Assembly: GCF_005503365.1 (NCBI RefSeq)
Contig: NZ_SCML01000001.1
Location: 124,001 to 188,000 of the forward strand
From: Hydrogenophaga sp. 2FB
GTDB taxonomy: Bacteria > Pseudomonadota > Gammaproteobacteria > Burkholderiales > Burkholderiaceae_C
Length of the DNA stretch: 64,000 nt
Direction: 5' to 3'
Position 1 is the stretch's first letter; each line of letters begins with the position of its first letter. A model generated the notes under the pieces. That model had not been told where the DNA came from, did not search any database, and saw nothing but the letters and a program-made list of their open reading frames with translations. Positions 37,368-46,120 of this stretch are shown piece by piece. The translations under genes and the position numbers were made by a program.

Positions 37368-40300
37368 TCAGACAGGCCGCTTCACCCGGAACCACGCGGC
37401 ATACATGGCGGGCAAGGCCAACAAGGTCAACACCGTCGCAACGATGAGGCCACCCATGATGGCCACCGCCATCGGCCCCCAGAACACACTGCGCGACAAA
37501 GGAATCATCGCCAGCACCGCCGCTGCAGCCGTCAACACGATGGGTCGCATGCGTCGCACGGCCGCTTCCACGATTGCATCCCACGCCGGCACGCCGCGCG
37601 CGCGGTCTTGCTCGATCTGATCAATCAGGATCACCGAGTTGCGCTGGATCATGCCCATCAACGCGATCACACCCAGCAACGCCACGAAGCCGAACGGCCG
37701 GTTGAGCAGCAGCAGTGCCGCCGCCACACCCGCCATGCCCAACGGGCCGGTGAGAAACACCAGCATCGAGCGGCTGAAGCTTTGCAACTGCAGCATCAGC
37801 AAGGTGAAGACGATGAACAACATCAACGGCACGCCGACCACGATGGACGCCGAGCCCTTGCTGCTCTCCTCCACCGCACCCGCCACCTCGATGTGGTATG
37901 CGCTCAAGCCGCGCGCGGCCCAGCCGTCGCTGATGGTTTTCAGCTTGGGCTGCAACTCCGCCGTGACGGTCGCACCCTGCAAGCCCTCGACCACATCGCC
38001 CTGCACGGTGATCGCGTAGTCGCGGTTCTCGCGCCAGAGCACACCGGGCTCCCAATCGAACACCGGCTTGGCAATCTGCAGCAGCGGAATCGCCTGGCCA
38101 CTGGCCGTGGGCAGGTAGGCGTTGGCCAGGTCGGTGATGGCGTCGCGCTCGTCCAGTGGCTGGCGCAACACGATGTCGATCAGCTTGTCGCCTTCGCGGT
38201 ACTGGCCCACCGTCGTGCCCGAGAGCAAGGTGCGCGAGGCCTGCGCGATCGACTGGCTCGACACGCCCAACGCGCGCGCCTTGGCCTGGTCCACTTCGAG
38301 CCGCAGCTTCTTCACCGACTCGTTCCAGTTGTCGTTCACGCCGCGCATGTTCGGGTTCTGGCGCATCGCCTGCTTCACCTCGTCGGCCAGACCACGCAAC
38401 ACCTGCGGGTCGGTGCCGACCACGCGGAACTGCACCGGGTACGGCACGGGCGGGCCGTTGGGCAGCAGCTTCACGCGCCCACGCACTTCCGGGAATTCGG
38501 TGGCCAGCAAGGCCGGCAACGCCTTGCGCATGCTCTCGCGCGTCTTCAGATCTTTCGGCAGAACGATCATTTGCGACACGTTGGTTTGCGGAAAGATCTG
38601 GTCCAGCGGCAGGTAGAAGCGCGGCACGCCCGAGCCAACCCAGGTCGTCACGCTGCGCACGCCCTCTTCTTTCGCCAGTCGGGCTTCCACGCGGCGCGTC
38701 ACCTCGTCCATGGCGTGGATGCTGCTGCCTTCGGGCAACCAGATGTCCACCAGGATTTCCGGCCGGCTCGAATCGGGGAAGAACTGCTGCTGCACCTGGC
38801 CCATGCCGGCGATGCCGAGCACGAAGGTGAGGATGGTTGCCCCAATCGTCAGCCAGCGGTGCTGCACGCACCAGTCCACCACGGCGCGAAAACGCACATA
38901 GAACGGGCCGTCGAACACCTCGTGCGTCTCGCCCTCGGCGTGCGGCTTGACCTTGAGCAACAACACGCCGAGATACGGCACGAACAGCACCGCGACCACC
39001 CAAGAGATCACCAGCGCAAGCACCGTCACCGCGAAGATGGCGAAGGTGTATTCACCGGTGACGGAGTTCGCCAGGCCGATCGGCAGGAAACCCGCAGCGG
39101 TGATCAACGTGCCGGTGAGCATGGGCATGGCGGTCGCGTCCCAGGTGAAGGTGGCCGCGCGCACCATGTCGTAGCCCTCTTCGAGTTTGCGCACCATCAT
39201 TTCCACCGCAATGATCGCGTCGTCCACCAGCAGGCCCAGCGCGATGATGAGCGAACCCAGCGAGATCTTGTGCAGGCCGATGCCCCAGTAGTTCATGGCC
39301 AAGAAGGTGATGGCCAGCACCAGCGGAATGGTGATGAACACCACCAGACCAGGCCGCATGTCGAGCACGTAGCGGCGCAAGCCTTTGCCGCCCGGGCGCC
39401 GGTGCAGCCCCAGCGCCAGGAAGCTCACGGCGAGCACGATCAACACCGCCTCGATCAGCACCTTCACGAACTCGTTGACAGAGTTCGTCACCGCGCTGGG
39501 TTGGTCTTGCACCTGCGCCAGCGTCATGCCCGCGGGCAGCGTGGCTTCGATGTCGGCCACGGTGGTCTTGAGCGCCTTGCCCAGCGCGATGATGTCGCCG
39601 CCCTTGGCCATGGAGATGCCCAGCGCGATGCTGTCCTTGCCCTCATGGCGCACCAGCGTCTGCGGTGGGTCGACGTAACCCAGGCCGATCTCTGCGATGT
39701 CGCCCAGGCGGATCTGCGTGCCGCTGGCGGCGCGGATCGGCATGGCGCGCAGTTGCTCCACCGAGTTGAAGGCACCCGCCACGCGCACCTGCACCACGTC
39801 GGCCGGCGTCTGCACCGCGCCTGCCGACTCCACGGCGTTCTGCTGGCCCAAAGCCTCCAGCACCTGCGGCAGGTTCAGGCCCAGCGTGGCCAGGCGCTTC
39901 TGCGAAATTTCGATGTAGAGCTTTTGGTCTTGCACCCCGAACAGCTCGACCTTGCTCACATCGCGCACGCGCAGCAGGCGCTGGCGCACGTCGTCGGCCA
40001 CCTGCTTCTTGTCGGCGGGCGAGAAGCCTTCGCCCTGCAACGCGTAGATCACGCCGTACACGTCGCCGAACTCGTCGTTGAAGAACGGCCCCACCACGCC
40101 CTGCGGCAGCGTGCCGCGCATGTCGCCCACCTTCTTGCGCGCCGTGTACCAGATCTGCTGCACCTCGTGCGGTGGCGACGAGTCCTTGAGCTGGAAGATG
40201 ATGAGCGTCTCGCCCGGCTTGGAGTAGCTGCGGATCTTGTCCGCGTAGGGCACTTCCTGCAGCGTCTTTTCAATGCGGTCGGCCACCTGTTCGGCCACCT

Positions 40301-40532
40301 GCTCGGCGGTCGCGCCGGGCCAGTAGGCGCGCACCACCATCGCACGGAAGGTGAACGGCGGGTCTTCGTCCTGGCCGAGCTGGAAATAGGCCGCAACGCC
40401 CAGCACCATCAGCACGATCATCAGGTAGCGCGTGAAGGCCTGGTGGTCCAGTGCCCATTGCGAGAGGTTGAAACGCGAGACCCACGAGGTGGGTTCGCCG
40501 GCGTTGGTCGTCGTCGGTGAGGCGTCGTGCAT
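37368..40532 (-). CDS. RND family efflux transporter, inner-membrane pump
   Basis: A 1054-residue resistance-nodulation-division pump of the AcrB/MexB superfamily. It has a first membrane helix near FTRYLMIVLMVLGVAAYFQL, two large periplasmic loops, and the transmembrane proton-relay pair in LGLLVDDAIIAVEMMVRKLEEG cut short at VDDAI. The C-terminal helices include GFVALLGVIALMGMIQRNSVILIDQIE. The ATG at 40532 has GTGAGG just before it; a GTG at 40544 overlapping the upstream stop is an alternative. Encoded after its adaptor; no outer-membrane channel gene is adjacent. Confidence 0.93.
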   Translation of the reverse strand: MHDASPTTTNAGEPTSWVSRFNLSQWALDHQAFTRYLMIVLMVLGVAAYFQLGQDEDPPFTFRAMVVRAYWPGATAEQVAEQVADRIEKTLQEVPYADKIRSYSKPGETLIIFQLKDSSPPHEVQQIWYTARKKVGDMRGTLPQGVVGPFFNDEFGDVYGVIYALQGEGFSPADKKQVADDVRQRLLRVRDVSKVELFGVQDQKLYIEISQKRLATLGLNLPQVLEALGQQNAVESAGAVQTPADVVQVRVAGAFNSVEQLRAMPIRAASGTQIRLGDIAEIGLGYVDPPQTLVRHEGKDSIALGISMAKGGDIIALGKALKTTVADIEATLPAGMTLAQVQDQPSAVTNSVNEFVKVLIEAVLIVLAVSFLALGLHRRPGGKGLRRYVLDMRPGLVVFITIPLVLAITFLAMNYWGIGLHKISLGSLIIALGLLVDDAIIAVEMMVRKLEEGYDMVRAATFTWDATAMPMLTGTLITAAGFLPIGLANSVTGEYTFAIFAVTVLALVISWVVAVLFVPYLGVLLLKVKPHAEGETHEVFDGPFYVRFRAVVDWCVQHRWLTIGATILTFVLGIAGMGQVQQQFFPDSSRPEILVDIWLPEGSSIHAMDEVTRRVEARLAKEEGVRSVTTWVGSGVPRFYLPLDQIFPQTNVSQMIVLPKDLKTRESMRKALPALLATEFPEVRGRVKLLPNGPPVPYPVQFRVVGTDPQVLRGLADEVKQAMRQNPNMRGVNDNWNESVKKLRLEVDQAKARALGVSSQSIAQASRTLLSGTTVGQYREGDKLIDIVLRQPLDERDAITDLANAYLPTASGQAIPLLQIAKPVFDWEPGVLWRENRDYAITVQGDVVEGLQGATVTAELQPKLKTISDGWAARGLSAYHIEVAGAVEESSKGSASIVVGVPLMLFIVFTLLMLQLQSFSRSMLVFLTGPLGMAGVAAALLLLNRPFGFVALLGVIALMGMIQRNSVILIDQIEQDRARGVPAWDAIVEAAVRRMRPIVLTAAAAVLAMIPLSRSVFWGPMAVAIMGGLIVATVLTLLALPAMYAAWFRVKRPV

Positions 40533-40540
40533 GCCGGGCC

Positions 40541-41650
40541 TCACTGCGTCGCGGCCGCCACGAAACGCGTGACCTTCTGCCCCGGCGAGAGCACGTGCAC
40601 GCCCGCGGCCACCACCTCCTCACCCGGCTTGAGCCCGGCGACGATCACCGCGTCGTTGCCGTCCGCGGTGGCCACCTGCACCTCGCGCGGCTGCACCGTG
40701 CTGGCTGCCGGGTCGAACACCCACACCGCCGTGCCCGTGCGCTCGCCCGCTTCGGAGCGCATCAGCGCGGTGGTGGGCAGCTTGATGGCGGTGGCCGCGG
40801 CGGCGCCGTTGCCGAGCGTCACATAGGCGGTGGCGCCCAGGGCGACCGCAGCGGTGTCGGGCAACGAGAGCTTGACCTGGTAGGTGCGCGTGGCCGGGTC
40901 GGCGCTGGCCGCCACTTCGCGCACCGCTGCCTCCAGCGGCGCGCCGCCGGGCGCCGCGCCCACGCCTGCCCACAGGCGCACCTGCGCCACCGCGCCGGGC
41001 TTGATCTGGCCCACGCGGTCCTCGGGCACGGCAATGACCACATCGCGCGCACCATCGCGCGCCAGGCGCACCACGGGCGTGCCGGCCGCCACCACCTGGC
41101 CCACCTCGGCGTCCACCGCAAGCACCACGCCCGCGCCATCGGCCAGCAGCCGCGCATAGGCGGCCTGGTTGCCCTGCACCGCGCCCTGCGCCTTGGCCTG
41201 GCGCAGCGTGGCCTCGGCCGACTGCAGCGTGGCCTGGCGGCGCTGGATCTCGGCCCCGCTCACGAAGCCCTGCGCCTGCAGGTCCTGATAACGCTTGAGA
41301 TCGGCCGCGGCCAGGTCGCGCTGCGTTTGCGCGGCGCTCACCTGGGCCTGCGCGGCCTGGCTGGAGAGCGCCAGGTCCTGTGCGTCGAGTTGCGCCAGCA
41401 ACTGGCCCGCCCGCACCCGCTGCCCCACCTCGGCCGGGCGCTGCACCAGCTTGCCGCCGACCCGGAAACCCAGGCGCGATTCGGTGCGTGCCCGCACCTC
41501 GCCAGCGTATTCGTGGTGCATGGCCACGCCACTCGCACCCACCGTGAGCAGCTTGACCGAACGGATCGGCTCCTGGGGTGGTGCCGGGGGCGTGCAGGCC
41601 GCGAGGGCCATGGCGGCGGTCACGATCAGGACAAAATGCGGTGTTTTCAT
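40541..41650 (-). CDS. RND efflux periplasmic adaptor (membrane fusion) lipoprotein
   Basis: A 369-residue membrane fusion protein. The N-terminus is a lipoprotein signal with lipobox ALAAC (Cys19). Then come the paired lipoyl half-domains (GKLVQRPAEVGQRVRAGQLLAQLD and the matching VLAVDAEVGQVVAAGTPVVRLA), a coiled-coil hairpin (residues about 95-155) and a beta-barrel domain. It couples the RND pump to an outer-membrane channel. It precedes the pump gene; the two overlap or nearly touch. An operator-like dyad lies upstream. Confidence 0.92.
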   Translation of the reverse strand: MKTPHFVLIVTAAMALAACTPPAPPQEPIRSVKLLTVGASGVAMHHEYAGEVRARTESRLGFRVGGKLVQRPAEVGQRVRAGQLLAQLDAQDLALSSQAAQAQVSAAQTQRDLAAADLKRYQDLQAQGFVSGAEIQRRQATLQSAEATLRQAKAQGAVQGNQAAYARLLADGAGVVLAVDAEVGQVVAAGTPVVRLARDGARDVVIAVPEDRVGQIKPGAVAQVRLWAGVGAAPGGAPLEAAVREVAASADPATRTYQVKLSLPDTAAVALGATAYVTLGNGAAAATAIKLPTTALMRSEAGERTGTAVWVFDPAASTVQPREVQVATADGNDAVIVAGLKPGEEVVAAGVHVLSPGQKVTRFVAAATQ

Positions 41651-41659
41651 GCTGGACTC

Positions 41660-41680
41660 ACTAATGACTGACCGGTTAGT
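41660..41680. promoter_or_regulatory. TetR-type operator upstream of the efflux genes
   Basis: ACTAA (41660-41664) and TTAGT (41676-41680) bracket TGACTGACCGG, ending 10 bases upstream of the adaptor start and 36 bases before the divergent hpnC-like gene. ACTAACCGGTTAGT-like dyads are typical of TetR repressors of RND pumps. No TetR gene is in the neighbourhood. Confidence 0.6.
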
Positions 41681-41716
41681 AACAAAAATTGTAGTTCAAA
41701 AACAGGACACGTCTTC

Positions 41717-42601
41717 ATGACAACGGCGTCATCCAGCGGGGCCGATGCCATGCCCACAGGTTCGGGTGTCGGCCACTACGAAAACTTCCCCGTCGCGTCC
41801 TGGCTGTGCCCGCCAGCGCTGCGCCCGGCCGTGGCCGCCATTTACCATTTCGCGCGCACGGCCGACGACATCGCCGACGAAGGCGATGCGCTGGCCGAGC
41901 AGCGCCTGGCCGATCTGGCCGACTACCGCCACGAATTGACCCTGTGCCTGGAGCGCACCGACATAGCCACACCGCGCTGGCAGGCCATCTTCGGCCCGCT
42001 CTCGCTCGCCGTGCAGCGCCACGCCCTGCCCGGCCCCTTGCTGCACGACCTGCTCAGCGCCTTTGAGCAAGACGTGCGCCACACCGCGAACCGCCACCGC
42101 TATGCCGACACGCCAGAGCTGCTGGCGTACTGCCGCCTGTCGGCCAACCCGGTGGGCCGGCTGCTGTTGCACCTGTATGGCGTGCGCGACGAGACCGCTC
42201 TGCAACAGAGCGACCAGATCTGCAGCGCGCTCCAGCTCATCAACTTCTGGCAGGACATCAGCGTGGACCTGCCGCGCAAGCGCTGCTACTTGCCGGCCGA
42301 CACCTTGCAGCGCCACGGGGTGGGCGTGGCCGATTTCGAATCGGACGACACGAACCAGTCAACCGCCATGGCCACCGTGGTGGCCGAGTTGTGCGCCGAG
42401 GCACGCGCGCTCATGCTGCAAGGCGCGCCCCTGGTCCACCGCGTGCCCGGGCGCGCGGGCTGGGAACTGCGCCTGGTGGTGCAAGGCGGCTTGCGCATCC
42501 TGGATCGCATTGCGGAACAGCACCACCGAAGCTGGCAGACGCGCGTGAAGCTGGGCAAGGGTGACGCACCACGGCTGGCGTGGCGCGCGCTGGGGATGTG
42601 A
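41717..42601 (+). CDS. hpnC: Squalene synthase HpnC-type (squalene/phytoene synthase family)
   Basis: A 294-residue all-alpha prenyltransferase. The start YENFPVASWL is characteristic of HpnC, the enzyme that turns presqualene diphosphate into hydroxysqualene in the bacterial HpnCDE route. The two aspartate-rich motifs are FARTADDIADE (Asp50-Asp54) and NFWQDISVDL (Asp180, Asp184), with CRLSANPVGRLLLHLYG between. Partner genes hpnD and hpnE are not in the window. The gene is divergent from the efflux adaptor and shares its regulatory gap. It could still act as a general prenyl-diphosphate synthase. Confidence 0.85.
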   Translation: MTTASSSGADAMPTGSGVGHYENFPVASWLCPPALRPAVAAIYHFARTADDIADEGDALAEQRLADLADYRHELTLCLERTDIATPRWQAIFGPLSLAVQRHALPGPLLHDLLSAFEQDVRHTANRHRYADTPELLAYCRLSANPVGRLLLHLYGVRDETALQQSDQICSALQLINFWQDISVDLPRKRCYLPADTLQRHGVGVADFESDDTNQSTAMATVVAELCAEARALMLQGAPLVHRVPGRAGWELRLVVQGGLRILDRIAEQHHRSWQTRVKLGKGDAPRLAWRALGM

Positions 42602-42620
42602 GCGGCGGGAAAACGCCGCT
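42601..42620. terminator. Short hairpin between convergent genes
   Basis: AGCGGCG (42601-42607) and CGCCGCT (42614-42620) form a 7-bp stem with a GGAAAA loop, exactly between the ends of the hpnC-like gene and the convergent deaminase gene. No T-run, so terminator strength is uncertain. Confidence 0.5.
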
Positions 42621-43060
42621 CAGGGCTCACCGATGTCTTCGTTCCAGAGCTGTGGCTCGGCGGCGATGAAGTCGCGCATGAGGTGCACGCAGGTCTCGTC
42701 CTGCAACACCTTCACGCTCACGCCACGGCTGCGCAGCCAGTCTTCTTCGCCCATGAAGGTCTGGTTCTCACCCACCACCACCGTGGGAATGCCGTAGAGC
42801 GCGATCGCGCCGCTGCACATCGGGCACGGCGAGAGCGTGGTGTAGATCACCGATGCCTTGTAGATTCGCGCCGGCAGGCGGCCGGCGTTCTCCAGCGCGT
42901 CCATCTCGCCGTGCAGGATGGCGCTGCCCTGCTGCACGCGGCGGTTGTGGCCGCGGCCGATGATGCGGCCCTCGTGCACGATGACCGAGCCAATCGGAAT
43001 GCCGCCCTCCGCACGCCCGAGGCGGGCTTCGTCGATGGCGGCTTGCATGAAGGGGTCCAT
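42620..43060 (-). CDS. Cytosine deaminase, yeast Fcy1-like
   Basis: A 146-residue zinc deaminase of the cytidine deaminase-like fold. Zinc ligands and proton shuttle are His50 and Glu52 (ILHGEMDALENAGRL), Cys79 and Cys82 (TTLSPCPMCSGAI). Beyond the motif the resemblance to yeast cytosine deaminase Fcy1 is broad: GGIPIGSVIV, GRGHNRRVQQGSAILHGE, YGIPTVVVGEN and the C-terminal WNEDIGE, where Fcy1 has WFEDIGE (from memory). The spacing of zinc ligands is the same. It likely converts cytosine to uracil for pyrimidine salvage. The unrelated bacterial CodA is an amidohydrolase. Confidence 0.85.
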   Translation of the reverse strand: MDPFMQAAIDEARLGRAEGGIPIGSVIVHEGRIIGRGHNRRVQQGSAILHGEMDALENAGRLPARIYKASVIYTTLSPCPMCSGAIALYGIPTVVVGENQTFMGEEDWLRSRGVSVKVLQDETCVHLMRDFIAAEPQLWNEDIGEP

Positions 43061-43109
43061 GGGTGTCCTCTTTCAAAAATGGGGGTCGAGGCGGTGGTCG
43101 GCCGCACCC

Positions 43110-44261
43110 CTAAGGCGAGCGAGACGTTTTCATTTCCTCGGCACCGCCCTGCGCCGGCCCGGCCGAGGCATCGGCGGCGATCGGCGCTGGCGGCTCGGGC
43201 TGGTCCAGCTCGGCCCGGTGGCGCGGCAGGTAACCGGGGTACTCGCGTTGCACAAAGTCGATCAGCTGCTCGCGCACGTGGCAACGCAAGTCCCATGCCG
43301 CCGACGCGGAAGCGGCCGTGACCAGGCAGCGCAGTTGCATGGCCTTTTCGCCGGCTTCAACCACCTGCAGCCGGGCGAACCGCCGGTCCCAGTGCGGCGA
43401 GTTCTCGCAGGCGTGCGCCAGGGCTTCGCGCAGCGGCGCCAGCGGCATGCGGTAGTCCACCCAGAGAAACACCGTGCCAATGAGCTCGGAGGTGTTGCGC
43501 GTCCAGTTCTGGAACGGCTTCTCGATCCAATACTGCAGCGGCACCACCAGCCGGCGCTGGTCCCAGATGCGCACCACCACGTAGGTGCCGGTGATCTCTT
43601 CGATCACACCCCACTCGTTCTCCACGATCACCACGTCGTCGATGCGGATCGGCTGGCTCAGCCCGATCTGCAGACCGGCGATGAGGTTGCCCAGCACCGG
43701 CCGCGCGGCGAAGCCGGCGACGATGCCCACCACCCCGGCCGAGGCCAGCAGGCTGGTGCCGATCTGGCGCACCGCCGGGAACGTCATGAGCATCAGCGAC
43801 ACACCGATCAGCACCACAAGACCCTGCACGGTGCGCGAGAGCACCATGGTCTGCGTGCGGATGCGGCGCGCCGCGAGGTTGTCCGACACCGCCATCGGGT
43901 TGGCCTCGGCCACGCCGCGCGCCACGCCATGCACGGCCCGGGCGATCAACCACGTCATCACGGCGATGAGCAGCAACGTGAGCAGGCGCTCGACACGGGC
44001 CTGCCCCGCCATGCCGATCGGCACCTGTTGCCACGCCAGGTTCAAGGCCAGCAACTGCAGCGCCACGTGGGCCGGCGCCTCGATGGCGCGGCCCACGCTG
44101 GCCACCATCGGCGCATGCTGCGAGGCGCGCCGCACCACGCGCCGGCCCACGCGGAAAACCAGCTCGGCGAGCAGCATCAGGGGCAGCACCAACACCAGCG
44201 CGGGGAACCCGTCGGCCTGGAACAGAGGGAGTCGTTCGGAGAGCCAGTCGATCACATTCAT
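43110..44261 (-). CDS. MscS-type mechanosensitive ion channel
   Basis: A 383-residue membrane protein. Several N-terminal helices (residues about 15-190) are followed by the conserved pore-lining segment LLASAGVVGIVAGFAARPVLGN, which contains the glycine/alanine pattern of MscS TM3, then the cytosolic beta domain IRIDDVVIVENEWGVIEEITGTYV, cut here, and a C-terminal alpha/beta domain. Such channels release solutes during osmotic downshock. The acidic-proline-rich tail (PEPPAPIAADASAGPAQGG) is poorly conserved. It lies 49 bases upstream of the deaminase gene on the same strand. Confidence 0.9.
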   Translation of the reverse strand: MNVIDWLSERLPLFQADGFPALVLVLPLMLLAELVFRVGRRVVRRASQHAPMVASVGRAIEAPAHVALQLLALNLAWQQVPIGMAGQARVERLLTLLLIAVMTWLIARAVHGVARGVAEANPMAVSDNLAARRIRTQTMVLSRTVQGLVVLIGVSLMLMTFPAVRQIGTSLLASAGVVGIVAGFAARPVLGNLIAGLQIGLSQPIRIDDVVIVENEWGVIEEITGTYVVVRIWDQRRLVVPLQYWIEKPFQNWTRNTSELIGTVFLWVDYRMPLAPLREALAHACENSPHWDRRFARLQVVEAGEKAMQLRCLVTAASASAAWDLRCHVREQLIDFVQREYPGYLPRHRAELDQPEPPAPIAADASAGPAQGGAEEMKTSRSP

Positions 44262-44329
44262 GGCCCATGGTAGCCAGAACGGCGGCGCGGCCGGATTGTG
44301 AAGGGATGTATCCGAAGCCGGTGCGTCCC

Positions 44330-45310
44330 TCAGGGCGCCACGGCCATGTCCGCGGGCGTGGTGCGCCCGCGCCGCCAGGTCGCCGGCGGCACGCCGTACT
44401 CGCGCCGGAAGGCGCGGATGAAGGCGGTGTCGGTCTGGTAACCCACGTCCTCGGCAATGCGCGCCAGCGGCGCCTTGCTGCCGCACAGCAGGTTGGCCGC
44501 GAGCATCATGCGCCACTGGATCAGGTACTGCATGGGCGAGATGCCCACGAGGTGCTGGAAGCGCTCGGCCAGCACCGAGCGCGAGGCGCCGGCTTCGCGC
44601 GCGAGTTCCTCCAGCGTCCAGGCGTGCGCCGGGCGCTGGTGCAAGGCGTTGAGCGCCCCGCCCACCACGCGGTCTCCCAGCCCCGCGAGCCAGCCGGTGC
44701 GGCCCGCGCTCTGCTCGTTGATGTAGAGCCGCAGCACCTCGATGAACAAGACCTCGGCCAGTTTGGACAGCACGCCCGAGCCACCGGGACGCGGTGAGCG
44801 CGCCTCGGCCAGCGCATAGCGCACCGAGGCTTCGAGCCAGGCGCCCGCGTTCGATCCACGCACGTTCACGCGCACCAGCGGTGGCAGGCCGGCGAGCAGC
44901 AAGCGGGCCAGGCGCGCGTCGCACGCGAGGTAGCCGCACAAGAGCCGCGTGGTCGCGCCACCGCCGCCGAAATTGAGTTGCCGGGGCCGGCGCTGCAGCA
45001 GTTCCTTCAAAGGCCTGCCCGGCGCGGGCTCCAGCCCCAACGCCGAGCCCATGCGGTGCGCATCACCTTGCGAAAACACGATCACGTCGCCCGCGGTCAA
45101 CCACGTCGGCGGTTGCGACGGCAGCTCCACCACGCATTCACCCTCGGTGATCATGTGGAAGATCACCACCCGCTCCGCGCCCGGCTCCAGCAGCGGCGCG
45201 GCCGCGTCGGCCGGCGGCGACTGGTAGCACCACGGCGCGGTGAAGCGGCCTTGCAGAAAAATGGCGCCCACCAGTTGCACCACGCGCAGGGTTTCGGAGA
45301 GCGCGTCCAT
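44330..45310 (-). CDS. AraC family transcriptional regulator with cupin sensor
   Basis: A 326-residue regulator. Residues about 10-190 form a cupin_6-type sensor (FHMITEGECVVELP, WLTAGDVIVFSQGDAHRM), and the C-terminal 100 residues hold two helix-turn-helix units: TLEELAREAGASRSVLAERF and LARIAEDVGYQTDTAFIRAF, ending REYGVPPATWRR. AraC proteins with this sensor often respond to small molecules or redox stress. It ends 69 bases before the MscS gene and begins 6 bases after the OsmC-like gene on the same strand. Confidence 0.9.
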   Translation of the reverse strand: MDALSETLRVVQLVGAIFLQGRFTAPWCYQSPPADAAAPLLEPGAERVVIFHMITEGECVVELPSQPPTWLTAGDVIVFSQGDAHRMGSALGLEPAPGRPLKELLQRRPRQLNFGGGGATTRLLCGYLACDARLARLLLAGLPPLVRVNVRGSNAGAWLEASVRYALAEARSPRPGGSGVLSKLAEVLFIEVLRLYINEQSAGRTGWLAGLGDRVVGGALNALHQRPAHAWTLEELAREAGASRSVLAERFQHLVGISPMQYLIQWRMMLAANLLCGSKAPLARIAEDVGYQTDTAFIRAFRREYGVPPATWRRGRTTPADMAVAP

Positions 45311-45316
45311 GGCGGG

Positions 45317-45844
45317 TTACGCCGTGTCGATGCGCAGCGCCAGCGGGGTGGCGCTCTGCAGGGCATTGGGGATCGGCGAGCGGCCTACGGCGGCCTGCAC
45401 CAGGCTGCGCAGGCGTTCGTGCGGCACGCCGTCGGCCTGGATGCGCACGGCCAGCTGCACGTCGCCCGGGCCGGCGGGCACGGGTTGGTCGTTCGCATCG
45501 GGCAGACCCAGCAGCCCCCGTGAATCGGACCAGCTGGAGGCTTTCACTTCCAGGCTGGTGAGCTCAATACCTTCGGCCACTGCGGCCAGGACGATGGACG
45601 TGGTCGCACAGGACGCGAGCCCGGCGCGGAACAGCCAGCCCGGCGTCACCTGGTCGCCGGTGCCACCGAGTTCGCTCGGCATGTCGGTGGGCACCTGTGT
45701 GCCGTTGGCATGGCTGGCCACCACGCGCGTGCCACCGGCCCAACGCGAGGTGGCGGGGCCATCCTCATGCCAGCCGGCCTCGGGGCGGCGCTGCAGCACC
45801 GCCTTGACACGCTCCAGAGCATCTGCAACGGCTTGTAGCTTCAT
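45317..45844 (-). CDS. OsmC/Ohr family protein
   Basis: A 175-residue OsmC-like protein. The conserved core LFRAGLASCATTSIVLAAVAEGI contains the reactive cysteine; a second, resolving cysteine of Ohr/OsmC peroxidases is not evident, the late segment reading VGRSPIPNALQSAT. It may therefore be a thiol-binding relative rather than a full organic hydroperoxide reductase. It is the first gene of the OsmC - AraC pair, which suggests that the regulator responds to the same stress. Nothing else is evident in the 276 bases upstream (45845-46120). Confidence 0.8.
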   Translation of the reverse strand: MKLQAVADALERVKAVLQRRPEAGWHEDGPATSRWAGGTRVVASHANGTQVPTDMPSELGGTGDQVTPGWLFRAGLASCATTSIVLAAVAEGIELTSLEVKASSWSDSRGLLGLPDANDQPVPAGPGDVQLAVRIQADGVPHERLRSLVQAAVGRSPIPNALQSATPLALRIDTA

Positions 45845-46120
45845 GGTGCGGCACCTTCCGGGGCGGGTGTGTGCCCCTCGGCGGATTATGGGCGCCGGGG
45901 ATTCGCAACACCAGCGCAGCACGTCGGGCGGACGCCGGGTCAGCATTCCGGGACGCGCGGCCAACCGCGCCGGCGTACCGCGCCAGTTCCGGACGATCGG
46001 GCAGGCGTTCGCGAGGTTCGGGCAGGACACCAGGGGGCCGCGCGCGCTCCACTGCATGCCGGGTTGTTTGCAGGGTCGCGGCAGCCCGTATTCCAACCAC
46101 CCTTCCGTGAGACAAACACC

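Noticed and set aside
37086..40520. A 1144-codon open frame opposite the RND pump gene
   Set aside because: The translation is His/Arg-rich with no domain-like pattern, and it starts within the palindromic repeat; the opposite strand encodes a full RND pump.
45845..46120. Possible small gene in the 276-base gap before the methyltransferase pair
   Set aside because: Open frames exist but have no ribosome-binding site or recognisable pattern and look like GC-rich chance frames.
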